From contig OX596335.1 in NCBI GenBank assembly GCA_951394405.1, positions 2,046,001-2,110,000 of the forward strand: a stretch of 64,000 bases of DNA, given 5' to 3'. Below the pieces are notes generated by a model that had not been told where the DNA came from, did not search any database, and saw only the letters and a list, made by a program, of their open reading frames with translations. Below are positions 22,630 to 34,074 of the stretch, piece after piece (the first letter of the stretch is position 1; each line of letters begins with the position of its first letter). Position numbers and translations under genes: made by a program. This stretch comes from Coprinellus micaceus (Eukaryota > Basidiomycota > Agaricomycetes > Agaricales > Psathyrellaceae).

Positions 22630-24241
22630 ATGTCGAACAGCACCAGTCTAGATGTACGCAAATTATCCATTATACCAGCCTGGGTTGACCGTGTTCGGTA
22701 GAAAGCCATCCAAATCGTCCAGCAAGCGATTGATCACGATAACAAAGGCAACTATGCTGAAGCCTACAAGCTCTACCAGAATGCGGGAGACTTCTTCATG
22801 CACGCGTTGAAATGTGCGCCTGCTCTTTGATGTGTTTCTCCAGGTTCTTACCCACCAGATGCACAGGGGAGAAGAACGAGAAATCGAAAGAATTGATCAA
22901 GTCAAAGTTCAACGAATACCTCAGCCGTGCAGAGACTTTGAAGGAGCACCTCGCGGAGAAGGAGTCGAGAGGCCGAAGTGCGATTGGCGTCAACGGGACG
23001 GGCGGGTCTGCGGGTCCCAGTGGCAAGAAGTGAGTACGCTCGTGTGCTTGTCCCCGTTCACTGAATGAACGGGCCCCAGGAAGGAAGATGACGATGAGCA
23101 GGACGCCGAGACGAAGAAGCTTCGAGCAGGATTGACTGGTGCCATCCTCACAGAGAAACCCGATATCAAGTGGGACGATGTCGCTGGTCTAGAGGCAGCC
23201 AAGAATTCGCTGAAAGAAGCTGTGATCCTCCCAATTAAGTTCCCTCACCTCTTCACCGGCAAGCGCACACCATGGAAGGGTATCCTGCTTTATGGCCCAC
23301 CGGGGACTGGAAAGTCGTACTTGGCCAAAGCCGTGGCCACTGAGGCGAAGAGCACGTTCTTCAGCGTCAGCTCGTCGGATCTGGTTAGCAAGTGGCAGGG
23401 TGACTCTGAACGGTGCGTACGATAGCAACCGGGTTCCCTACGCTACTCAGCCTGCTTTTTAGACTCGTTAAGCAGCTCTTCGAACTTGCAAGAGAACAGA
23501 AGCCGTCCATCATCTTCATTGACGAGATCGACTCCCTTGCTGGGTCGCGTAACGAGTCAGAGTCGGAGGGTTCTCGTCGAATAAAGACCGAATTCCTCGT
23601 GCAAATGAACGGCGTTGGGCACGACGATTCCGGTGTCCTGGTGCTTGGTGCGACAAATATTCCATGGCAACTCGACAATGCCATCAAGCGTCGGTGCGTA
23701 GTTCATAGGCTTACCTCTACTGCGACCTTACACCTCCTCGCAGCTTTGAGAAACGGATATACATTCCGTTGCCCGATAGGGTCGCTCGTAAGCGAATGTT
23801 CCAGATTCATGTCGGCAGCACCCCCTGCCAACTCGTCGATGAGGATTACCAGACGCTGGCAGATAGAACCGAAGGCTATTCTGGATCTGATATCGCGATA
23901 GTAGTGCGGGACGCTTTGATGCAGCCCGTGAGGAAGGTCATTTCCGCTACCCACTTTAAGCATGTGGAAGACACAGAGAACGGTACCATGAAGTGGACAC
24001 CCTGCTCTCATGGCGATCCCAAGGCAGTGGAGAAGACGTGGACCGACATCGGCTCAGACGAACTCCTGGAGCCTCCTCTCAAGATCACCGACTTTTTGAA
24101 GTCCTTGGACACAACTCCCCCCACAGTGAACGAGGCGGATGTGAAGCGGCATCTGGATTGGACGAGAGAAGCGGGTGCGTGTGTACCTCATTACCTCCAC
24201 TCGCCTACATTGACGCCCTCTCAGGGAGCGACGGTGCTTGA
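22630..24241 (+). CDS. VPS4: VPS4 AAA-ATPase
   Basis: Hexameric AAA-ATPase that disassembles ESCRT-III on endosomes and at other membrane remodelling sites. The start at 22630 gives MSNSTSLD. After an intron follows the MIT domain ([18 protein letters not shown] to about ETLKEHL), then a Gly/Ser linker, and the AAA module: Walker A GPPGTGKS near 23300, Walker B IIFIDEID near 23515, SRH region with [16 protein letters not shown], and the second-intron continuation [19 protein letters not shown]. The Vps4 C-terminal region follows, and the last intron (about 24176-24224) joins WTREAG to SDGA and the TGA at 24239-24241. An alternative read-through to 24374 is less likely, because the spliced end fits the short acidic fungal Vps4 C-terminus. 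The gene lies 361 bp upstream of CAND1 on the same strand. Confidence 0.95.
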
Positions 24242-24602
24242 GCTTGTACGAATCAGAACCGTGTACCATAATGCGTTGTGTATACGTACGAGACATTTTG
24301 TATTGGGCTTTTCCATTCACAGTAAGCCCGGCCCGTCGCCACAGTTCCCCGGCCAGATGGTATATACCCGATAGCTTTAAACTGCATGAATTGGGGTGGA
24401 AGGAGGGACGAGGCCTCTGGAGAATTACGTGTGCACTACTTGTGAAATATACCATGAGGCAAATTGAAAATTCATTGAAATAGGGGCCTTCCTCGACGCG
24501 TCAGGCGCGTGCTTCTCACGTGTCAACTTTAAAGGGTCGCCGATGAGGGTCGATGCTGTTCACCCTTTCACCTCAACCACCACCCCGATACCGCAGATCA
24601 AG
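24242..24602. other. VPS4-CAND1 spacer
   Basis: 361 bp holding the VPS4 3' UTR and CAND1 promoter. The pyrimidine-rich stretch near 24555-24590 just before the CAND1 ATG is typical of a leader. Nothing else seen. Confidence 0.4.
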
Positions 24603-27600
24603 ATGACGAAGGGTTATCTTATGAACAGTCTTGTAGAGAAGGTAATCCCCAGCCCCATTTCACAACTACAGCGCTCACACCTACCCATGCGCAGATGCAG
24701 TCCCCGGACCAGGACTTTCGGTGAGCAGAGGCATGGCCTTATCATGATCAAAGTGCTGAATGGCGTGCAGGTACATGGGCCTCAACGATCTTATGACCGA
24801 GATAAAGCAGGATCCCAATTCCTTTCAGGGAGACGAGTCTGTCGAGAATCGGGTCCTCAATCAGGTCCTGTCTCTGGTCGAAGACAAGATTTCCGAGGTC
24901 AAGAACCAGGCAGTGAAATGGTGAGTCCGGATTATAATGCTGGATGAATTCTATCCTAACGTTGTGGGAAGCTTGGGGCAGTTGATCAAGATATTGCGAC
25001 AAACGCAGATGGAGCTCGTCGTCGACAAACTTATCGACTTTTCGGGAGGCAAGGACGAGGAGCTGCGTGATATCTCTGGATTAGGTACGTGTTCTGACCG
25101 TCGGCGCCGCACAATCTAACCGCGCTTAGCGTTGAAGACCATTACGTCCGAGTTGCCACCCGATGGTCGCATCGCTGCCAGCGCCTGTGCCAAGCTCACT
25201 CCGAAATTGCTCGGGCAAATCGAGAACACCTCCACTCCACCCGAGACCCTCGTCGAATCTCTCTCCATCCTGACTATTCTCATCAGCCGCTTCCCAAACC
25301 ATCTTTCCAACGCCAACCTCTCACCACAGCCACTCAAGGTTCTGCCACCTCTACTCTTGCATCCTCGTCCTGTTGTCAGAAAGCGTGCCATTTTGACCGT
25401 CTCACAATTCATTCCTATCTCGCAGCCCGCGCTGTTTAATGACCTCCTCCTCAACATCATACTTCCCAACCTTGCGGCAGGCGCTTCCGTTGAGAAGCAG
25501 AGGACGACTGTGCAACTTGTGGCTGCCGTAGCGCGCCACTCTCCCAGCCAGATCGCACCTGCCCTGGAGACAATCGTTCCCAGTATCCTAAAGGCTCTCC
25601 AACGTGACGACGAGGAGCTTCGCGAAGGCGGCCTCCAGGCTCTCGAAGCCTTGGTCCTGAGATGCTCGTCCGAGGTCACACCCTACCAGCAGCCCATCAT
25701 CCAGGTCGGAACTCAGTTCATCAAGTATGACCCCAATTATGCTGGTGACGACGAGGACGAGGAGATGGCAGATGCCGACGAAGACGATGAGGACGACGAC
25801 GACCTTGCCGACGAGTACTCTGATGATGAAGACACTTCGTACAAGATTCGTCGCTCTGCTACCAAGCTACTTGCAGCTGTCATTGGCACCCGTCCGGAGC
25901 TCTTGACCACCATCTACAAGGACATCTCACCTGTTGTCATCTCAAGGTTCGGTGACCGTGAAGAAAATGTCCGACTGGAAGTCTGGGGGGCCTATGTTAC
26001 CCTCCTTAAGCAAACCTCTGTGTATGGTGGCTCCTCGCAAGCGAAAGATGATTTGAGCCCTCGTGGGAAGCGCAAGCGCGGTACTGAAGAAGTTATGGAT
26101 GTGGAAGAAAACGCTTACACCCTTCTGAAGGCCCAAGTTCCTTCCCTTGCCAAGGCCCTCCTCAACCAGATCAAGTCCCCGAAGACTAGTCCCGTTGTCC
26201 TGCAAGCTGGCCTCGGAGTTTTGCACACTTTGCTTACCGTCCTACCGGGGTCGCTCTCCACTCAAACCCCCCAGATCCTAACTATCGCGAAGGCCCTCCT
26301 ATCGCAGACGTCTTCTTCTTCAACTTCTGCTCTACACCTCACTTGCTTGTCTTTCCTCGCATTACTGTTCTCCACTCACTCTCCGACCTCGTTCTCTTCC
26401 TCTCTACCGAACATCACTCCTGTTCTCCTAAAACTGCTCCAAGAGAGGCACCCTCGAGTCGTCTCGGAGACCTTCCGGGTCTTCTCATCCCTGCTCACCT
26501 CCCTCGCCCCTGTAAAGGCAGCGCCATGGGTCGACGAGGTGTACAACCAGGCCCTCTCCAAGCTCAGCAACCATGATACGGACGCTGAGGTTCGCACTAC
26601 TGCCGAAGAGTGTATTGGTGATCTCTGGATTGCTGCCTCTGATGTTATGAGGGCCAAGGATCGCAAAGAATGGGAGTACATTTGCAGGGCTAGTGGAAAG
26701 ACGGAGGGCGCTGTCAAGGTCGTTACTAAGGTTGCCAAGGTTGCTCCTGTTGACGACGACTGGGTGAACGGTTGCACGCAGTGGTTGATTGGATTGTTGC
26801 AGAAGAGTGGAAAGGCGGGCAAAGCCGATGTATTTGTTGCGCTCGAGGTGCTTGTCAAGAGGTATGCGTTTGATCGCTCTTTGCAGTTCCTACTCTGACC
26901 CGAGGCGTTCCCGCTCCTATCAGCTACAGCGCTGGGGTCCCTGCTGACTTGCCATCGGCGCTCGTACCTCAAATCAAGCCTTACGTTTCCACCTCCGATA
27001 TCGCCCTCCTTGCCCAAGCGCTCTCTGTCCTTGCCATCCTGCTTGAGACCGCACCTACCACCACCTTCCCCGAAGTCGAGCACGACCTTCTCAACGACAT
27101 ATACGCCATTTCCCACTCGCCCTTGGTCTCAGGCCCTGCCCTCGAGGCCCTCTTCAAATTCTACTCTGCCCTGGTCCAGGCGGACAACCAGATCGCCACC
27201 CACCTTGTGCCGAACCTTGTTATCGTGTCGGAGAAAGCGCCGAAGGCGGAGAATAGCCCCGCGAATGTGGCCCGGTCAGTTGCGCAAGTCGTGAAGAATG
27301 CTCAGAGCGTTGCGGCTGGTGTCATTGCAGAGTACTCGAAGAACGTCAAGGCGGGTGATGCTCGACTCTTCGACTTTTTTGGTGGTACTGATGAACCTCG
27401 AACTACAGCCCTCTTCCAAGGCCAAACCGTCGTTGGTCCTCCTCAGTTTGTTGATCATTGGAGAACTCGGCAGGTTCATGTATGCACTTCCCAATTTGCT
27501 TGCACACCACGTCACTGACTACCTCCCCAGTGATATGTCTCCCCAGCGCGATATCTTCCCCAACGTCATTGAGCACTTTAGCGCCGAACAGGAGGAGATT

Positions 27601-28760
27601 CGCTCTGCAGCTGCCTTCGCCGCTGGTAACATCGCGATCGGCAACCTCCAACAGTTCCTACCTGCAATCGTCGAGATGATTAAGACCGATTCGAAGAAGA
27701 GGTTCCTTGCGCTGCACGCAGCGAAGGAAGTCGTGACGCATTGCAATCAGGGTCAGTTGGAAGGTGTTGCGGACTTCTTGTGGACCCCTCTGTTCGAGAA
27801 TTCGCAGAATGCCGAGGAGGCAACGAGAAATGTCGCTGCTGCGTGCTTGGGAAAGCTGGCTACTACGCACCCCTCGAAGTATTTGCCCCAGCTCCACGTA
27901 CGCACTGCCACATTCCTCAATTTCTTTGCGACTGAATCCTGACCGGGTCTGTGTTATAGGCCAAGATCAGGGACACCAGCCCTGCTACTCGCGCGACTGT
28001 CGTCTCGGCTATTCGTTATACCTTCGCGGATGCCTCGCAATCCTACGACGAGCTCCTTGCTCCCTTGCTCGTTGACTTCTTGTCGCTCATGGTTGACGAT
28101 GATCTGGTGCGTCACTGCAGTTGTACCCCATCAACCGCATCCAGACTGATAACCCTTGCCCAGACCGTCCGCCGTCTCGGGCTCTCCTCACTCAACTCTG
28201 CCGCTCGCACGAAGCCCCATCTCCTGCGAGACCACCTGAAGACGTTGCAGCCTATTTTATACAAGGAGACCAACATCAACCCTGAGTTGGTGAGGACCGT
28301 CCAGATGGGCCCCTGGACGCATAAGGTGGACGATGGTCTTGAGACCAGGAAGACGGCCTACGAGACTATGTATACCCTGCTCGACACTTGCCTGGCCAAA
28401 CTCGACCTTCACACCTTCCTTAGTCGCGTCATCCCTGGTCTTGCTGATGACTCCGATGAAATCAAGGTCATCTCGCACATGATGCTCTTCCGTCTCTCCC
28501 AAGTCGCGCCTACCGCCGTCGCCCAGCGCCTAGATGAAGCCACACCCCAACTCGAGAAGACCATGAAGGGCGCCACGGTTACCAAGGACACCGTCAAGCA
28601 AGACTTGGAGCGTGCCGCCGAGCTCCAGAGGAGCGCACTCCGGGCGATCGCAGCCCTTAGCAAGGTTGGAGCTGGGACCAGTGCGAAGTTCGATGTCTTC
28701 GTAGAGGAGATCAAGAAGACGCCGACATGGGCGGTCGAGTTCAAGGAGTTGAGCGCTTGA
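24603..28760 (+). CDS. CAND1: CAND1/TIP120 cullin exchange factor
   Basis: HEAT-repeat protein that binds unneddylated cullin-RBX1 and exchanges substrate-receptor modules of SCF-type ubiquitin ligases. The start at 24603 gives MTKGYLMNSLVEK, then the intron-split YMGLNDLMTEI and VKNQAVKCLGQLIK, the usual N-terminal CAND1 repeats. A single long exon (about 25132-26895) holds HEAT repeats and an acidic insert at about 25745-25835 (DDEDEEMADADEDDEDDDDL) that sits where CAND1 proteins carry an acidic loop. Further exons give AQALSVLAILLET, SPQRDIFPNVIEHFSAEQEE and, at the end, the TIP120 domain (TVRRLGLSSLNSAARTKPHL; GPWTHKVDDGLETRKTAYE). The stop is at 28758-28760. The estimated length, about 1,200 residues, is normal for the family. 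The F-box gene next door is a possible client-type component, but adjacency alone proves nothing. Confidence 0.95.
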
Positions 28761-29691
28761 ACATAATGCTTTTCCACCTGTTTTCTCGCATTATTTGGTC
28801 CCGTTGCTACTGTTCTGAATCATTAAGCATGTACATATAGTTTGCCACTCTAGGCTTAAGTAACCTTTCATCACTGTGGATCATGTAGCATATGAACGGA
28901 ACCACCCAACCGACGACGGCGGACGCAAAGCCGGTGGAGGTCTGAGAGAGGAAGCTTCAACTGCCGCTGCGTCTCACCCTTGTTGGCTGAGCGGTGGCTT
29001 AATACAAGTGTGAAGGAGGACTCGAAGTGGATGCATCCACCTATCCTTGAGCAACTACGACACCCCACTAGATATCAACCTTTCCGATTTGACTCCCAAA
29101 TACGAGTTCTGCCAAGGAAATGAACTCAGAAGGACCTATAGGACTCCTGTCCGATATATGGGCCCATGGTCGCTTCCGGCGCCTAATTCTAGTCAGTTTA
29201 AGCGCCACCTACCATCACCGAGTCAAATGCCTCCCTCGCACAGCGAAGGGGAATTGATGTGCCGCGTCGAATCGCCGTCCGCTTCTCTAGGTCAGCGGCG
29301 CTCCCTCCCTACATTTTAGCGTGAAGTGTCCACCACCCTTTTTCGCGACTGCGCACAATTGCGGTATAGAAAGTGATTCGAGGGAGGCGAACAGCTCCTC
29401 GAATCATCAACTGATTCATGTGGTTGCTTGACTAAATGGTTGCTAGCGGCCGAGATTCTCAACACCTCTAGATGCCGACACAAGGATGATTCCACGAGGT
29501 GCATGTATATGTGGCAGCTCAATGGGATCCTCGATATCTACTCTACGCGAGGGAACAACCTAAAATCGTCAGGTTAATGTAATCAAACCGAATCACCTCG
29601 ATCACCATCTAGGCTCGATTCCGGCCGTTATGTATGTGCCCAAGCTATTTTCCCCCGCCGCAAAAGCACCCCAGGAAGACTGGTTCCGAGT
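28761..29691. other. Intergenic containing a P450 scrap
   Basis: About 930 bp between the CAND1 stop and the end of the F-box gene, which face each other. Apart from the P450 remnant at 28880-28990 I see no gene. A short imperfect inverted repeat lies at 29177-29207 (GGCGCCTAA ... TTTAAGCGCC). Confidence 0.4.
28880..28990 (+). pseudogene. Cytochrome P450 C-terminal remnant
   Basis: One frame reads M-stop-HMNGTTQPTTADAKPVEV-stop-ERKLQLPLRLTLVG-stop. This aligns with the last exon of the intact P450s (VMWQMNGITQPTTEDAE then ERKLQLPLKVSLL). The first stop (TAG at 28886-28888) replaces the Trp codon TGG, the second is TGA at 28943-28945, and the terminal TGA is at 28988-28990. No heme loop or earlier exon is visible upstream, where CAND1 ends. 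It is a dead 110-bp scrap left by an older copy of the cluster. Confidence 0.85.
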
Positions 29692-31770
29692 CTAATCGCC
29701 GTCCTGCAGGAACCTGTACCATCGTATGAATGGCTCCCCAGCAATAGTGTCATTCCTGAGCACTGCTAGCGTTCCTGAGACAGGGCAAGTCTCGTAAAGG
29801 TAATCCCGACTGTGTTGGTAGTTGGGTAGTGGCGCTCTAAACTCGGCAAACTTCGGTGACGCCTGTTTCCTGGGTGAACTGGAGTGATCAACCGAGGGAT
29901 ATATGACAAGATACTGCGTTGGTGTGCCGACCCCATTATCTGTGTCATCGTCGATCCAGAATGCTGCGTTCCTCCCATCGCATACCCGGGCGAATACGGG
30001 CTTGACTTTGTCGATCCAGCTGCATTTTGCTTCACCCCACTCTAACTCGTACTTGGCGACCAATTCCACTGTGCTATCTTCGGGGTGGGTCGGGTTGAAA
30101 TGTACGGAGAAGTGGTGCAGGCTGGGGCAGTTGCGGGTGCCGTGAACATCCTCCATCAACTCGTAGACTAGAGCCCGGTCCTCGAGGTGCGATGGATTGA
30201 GAATATCCGGCCCAGTAAAGGTCCATTCTTGCCATCTTCCAGCCCTGACTGCCCCACCTTCGTATGAGCAAGAAACGATGGGCTCTGCGTACTGAACGAG
30301 GTCGCCCGCACTGGCACGTCCGTCCCTGAACTCCCAGGACCCGTCTCCCACTGGGTGCAGGGGTGGTACTTTAATGAACTCAACGCAGTCGGAAAGGACG
30401 TTGAAGATATAGTTTTGCCTGAGGATCGTCTAGGAAATATATCAGCACATCTTTCTCTCAGCTAGCGCGAGGTGTATTTAGACCTACTCCATGGATCGTT
30501 CGGTCGCTATCAAAGCGGAGGGAAGCAAGTGCATCACTAGCATAGTCCCACACGATGAAAATGTTTTCCGCGATCGGGTTCACGATGTTGAGCAGGACCG
30601 TGCCCGTGAAGAAGGTGAAAGAGCTTGCAGTGGGTTCAAAACTTGGTGCTGTTAGGCACAGGAATTTCTCTCTGCGCACTTCGAACCCCTGGCCACCGTC
30701 CTCGGGGCATACCTCGAGTATAAGATATTCCATAGAATACCGCCCGGATGGGTTCGAAAAGTCGCTAGCAAGATTGGTAAACTCTTGGGCATCCGATGTA
30801 AAGGCGCGTACGTACGGATCTTCGTAACTAGGACGGTGGCGGGGGTTTCTCAAGGTAAAAACGAGGAGTATGGCAGTAGCATCGATTATTCGCGTCGCCT
30901 GAAGGACATCCGCTCCGTACTTGTTATGATAAGTCCACACTAGGGTGGAATTTGAGCGATCCGGTGTCCGAGGTATGTCCCACATCGCGATCCGCCCCGA
31001 CTCCAGGGTAATCAAGAACCGACCCCCTTGGACCAAATAAAAATCGAGGATATCTTCGTTATTCGCCTGGATTGTGACAGAGGTACTCTGGGAAGAGATA
31101 GGCGGGGCGGCAACCCCTCTTTCGTACATCTTGATGAATCGCAGCGCAGACGTTGCCGCCAGTTTGAATTGAGCAGGCTCAGTGAGGTTATTGTAGCTCG
31201 GCCAGAACACCCCGTTGAGAAGGCATTGTCTCAGAAGACATGCCTTCCATATCGCCCCAGCGAATTCCTGGATCAAGGCGCGGAATTCCCTGCAGGTCTG
31301 GAATAATGGCAAAAATGCCGTTGGGGAATTGGGATGTGATTTTACGAGACCAATTTTCGGAGATGACGTACCGCCTCTAGATGATAGATATCGAAGGGGA
31401 GCAGCTGATGAGAGGTAACTAGGAGTTGGAGTTCGGAGGGAAGCCTCTGCATGGGTCTGGTGTTGAGGGAGAAGAACAAAGGAAAGGCCAGACGGGCTGG
31501 TTGGTAAGCGCCCATAATCCCACATCCCTCATTCATGATCAAGGTGCCAAGCGGTGCATCAGTGCCGCATGGCACTTCAGACGGTTGGTGCATAAGTAGC
31601 GGGCGATTCTCGAACCAACTACGCTGTTGTCTCATCGAGGCCAGACTTATGGCTTGGATAGGCTTGTGCTCAGCGCTCAGGGCCTGCTCACGTTGCGTCA
31701 CCGCGTTGATGAGCTCGCTGATAGTAGGAAATCGCCCATGGTTAGCCCGAGGTCGACGTACTGACTCCAT
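29692..31770 (-). CDS. F-box protein with propeller-like C-terminal region
   Basis: The start at 31770 reads MESVRRPRANHGRFPTISEL. After about 110 residues comes LPSELQLLVTSHQLLPFDIY, an F-box-type helix pair, interrupted by an 80-bp intron near 31370-31290 and continued as CREFRALIQEFAGAIWKAC. The rest is a beta-rich region without classic WD repeats (for example GRFLITLESGRIAMWDIPRT and FIVWDYASDALASLRFDSDR). After an intron near 30480-30430 follows the last part, ending FIRWYRFLQDGD at 29692. This fits the many agaricomycete F-box proteins in which a short N-terminal F-box is followed by a long propeller-like segment, presumed to recruit substrates to SCF ligases. The target is unknown. 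Confidence 0.8.
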
Positions 31771-32226
31771 GTAACCAAGTCTACGACCTGGTCTCCAACA
31801 AGAGAATCGGAAGGGACGGTTTTATAGAGCTTTTTGCGACTTTACCTCAAAGAGGGAATAGCGGTGACGAAGACCCCATTTCCCAGCTCGCGAACGGGCG
31901 CTTAGCAACTCCACTCGCACGAGACTACCCGCAGCACTCTCGGCGCCTGGATTGCCGCTTCCATTCGCTATGGACCCAATACGAAGACCCGCCGACTCGA
32001 GTATGTCGGATAAGCGAGTTCCCATGGAAGGGAACATCTACTTATGGCTAGACCGTGACTTGATCTACCCTCATTCCTCACTTCGTGCCAAATAAACCTT
32101 CCCCACCTTCCACCTTCCATGGGACCAGAAATACCCCTAGCCTGCTGCGGACTTGATCTCAACTGCAAAAGCACGTGTGCAGGGTGTAACGCAACTGGCT
32201 CATGAGGGCTATAAAATTCTATCCTT
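31771..32226. other. F-box gene promoter side
   Basis: 456 bp upstream of the F-box start. A GGGCGCTTA motif lies at 31896-31904, 126 bp from the ATG. No gene seen. Confidence 0.35.
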
Positions 32227-32694
32227 TCAGAGCATCTCCTTGGCGAATTGTCTACTAATCAGGATCGCACGGACGTAGTGGCAGACCGATATCGCTATAC
32301 TCATAGTCATACCCGGAACAGCCTTGCTCTCCCCGGTCTGAGCATGGATAAATGCAGTGCAACACTCGTCCGACCCATTCATGGGTGTCTGCTGCTGGGT
32401 ACCAAGGGCATAAACAAGAGGGCCCAGTCTCGTACCAAAACAATAGCTCCATGCAAGGGCAAAGGCATTGTACGCAACCGTCGCAAGGAAGGGGACATCC
32501 GCAATTATGGCATTTCCATTGTGTATTCGACGACCATTTCGGGAAAGGCCTGCTGTGGTCCGAGACGCCGTCACTGCGAATGCCACGAGTAGACAAAACG
32601 GTGCTGTTGCAACGTGTGGCTCCAGACTTTCCCAGCATCCCGGACCTATAAGAGGCGCTGCATTCTTCCCCCTCTTGATCCCCACTAAAATCAT
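32227..32694 (-). CDS. Possible small membrane protein (unsupported)
   Basis: An uninterrupted minus frame runs from 32838 to a TGA at 32227. I place the start at the Met of MILVGIKRGK (32694), because the longer version would overlap the start of the plus-strand gene at 32786. The 155-residue product has three hydrophobic stretches: APFCLLVAFAVTASRT, LATVAYNAFALAWSYCFG and MTMSIAISVCHYVRAILI. No family recognised. The other minus frame is also open over much of this stretch, so chance is a real possibility. Treat it as a candidate only. Confidence 0.3.
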   Translation of the reverse strand: MILVGIKRGKNAAPLIGPGCWESLEPHVATAPFCLLVAFAVTASRTTAGLSRNGRRIHNGNAIIADVPFLATVAYNAFALAWSYCFGTRLGPLVYALGTQQQTPMNGSDECCTAFIHAQTGESKAVPGMTMSIAISVCHYVRAILISRQFAKEML

Positions 32695-32785
32695 CCCATC
32701 CCCGCGTAGACACCAGCCTCGCCACCCATCCCTTCCACAGCGCTTATAGAGTTGAATATTCGAGGATCGAAACTTGATCGAAACC

Positions 32786-33424
32786 ATGCCTGCCGCAGCC
32801 TCAGCCACCCGTCGAAATCGTACTAGCCACCTGTCCAAGCTGGCCTCGTCGAAGCGGCTTGCTGGCCCCTATGCACTGCCTTTAAGACCCGATTCGGAAG
32901 AGAGTGACGATGCGTGGAGTGACTCTCAAAGTGTGAACACGGGCTCATGGCGAGCACTTGATCTCTCGAAATTAGACGAGCCGAAGGACTATCAGTTCCA
33001 GGTACATATCTTCTTCACCCCCTCGTCGTCATCGAGGGAGATATGCTATCACACAATCATAATAACAACTTCTCCCAAACAGAGTGGAAGTCGGGTGTGG
33101 GTCAGGACATCTGAGCACAACTGGCGGTTAGGCAAGGTCGTCAAGGACCAGTCACGGAGACGACCATTGACGCGCAATGTAAGTCCATCTCCTGCTGATA
33201 CCAAGCAACTCCGATCTAACCGATGATTGATTGATTTATACCAGCCTGCCCAAGAGGCTGATTACTACCAAGTTCAGTTCGGTGTAAAGGGTAAAATGAA
33301 CACGAGGAAGTACTTCGCTCCTCTAAATGGAGAGATGAAGCCAGACACGCCTCTCATCCGTGAAATGCTCCAGCTCGGCGGGTGGTTTGACTTCCTAGCG
33401 ACCGGAGAACCGGAGTCAGACTGA
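32786..33424 (+). CDS. Small uncharacterised protein, tudor-like
   Basis: Three exons read cleanly. Exon 1 (32786 to about 33001) is MPAAASATRRNRTSHLSKLA... ending DEPKDYQFQ. Exon 2 starts SGSRVWVRTSEHNWRLGKVV and ends RRPLTRN. Exon 3 starts PAQEADYYQVQFGVKGK and ends GGWFDFLATGEPESD with the TGA at 33422-33424. The product is about 150 residues. The VWVRTSEHNWRLGKVV...YYQVQFG...RKYFAPLNGEMKPD stretch has the look of a small SH3/tudor-like barrel, and I recall similar short agaricomycete proteins of unknown function. The N-terminus is basic, then Ser/Asp-rich. No enzymatic motif and no signal peptide. Function unknown. Confidence 0.75.
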
Positions 33425-34074
33425 TAGAAAGTCATCCAACTTTCCTGACGAACTTCGGACCTCTTGGGGCTGGCTTCCCTGTACCACCATCCCTTCGTTC
33501 ATTTGTACTATATAATTACCGCAAGCATACACATACACAGTACCATACCTTACTACACTCTCTACAATGCACATTCGTTCTTGGCAGAAGCGATGGGTGA
33601 TATGGATCCAGGTGCTTGTTTCTCCGAGGCGATCCAACAATCGCTCTTGGGGGACCCTCGAGACAGGTTCTCCTTGACGACTCTGAGGCCTCGCCGCGAG
33701 ATAATTCTTATCGTCTTGAAAACTGAGCAGAGAAGCACTTTCTCGGCCCACCCACCGTAAACGCTCAGAGCGAGGTACCTGCTCGACAGCTCCCAACATA
33801 TGGCGCTTGACAAGCATCGTCGCTCCACCAGGGTGCCGTCGAGGGTTTCTCGTATATAAGGATCCCCTGCTCGGGTGGTCAAGCTTAGAGTGCCTGGCGC
33901 ATCTTCACACCCACTGCGTCAATCCTTGGTACGTTGGTAAAGCCATCCACTTCGTGGGCCCAATCATAACGCCAGGACTGACACCAGATCTCGCAACACC
34001 TGGCTGGTCCACGATCCGAGAAACCTGCAAGGGAACATAACCAATACTAAGACAGTTGCTTGCTCCAATACACC
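33425..34074. other. Intergenic, no supported gene
   Basis: 650 bp between two plus-strand genes. Overlapping ORFs of 98-133 codons on both strands show no domain features. The 3' end is the promoter of the secreted-protein gene. Confidence 0.35.

Noticed and set aside
24242..24374. Read-through C-terminus of VPS4 to 24374
   Set aside because: Splicing the last intron gives a short SDGA ending that fits Vps4 better than the unrelated extension.
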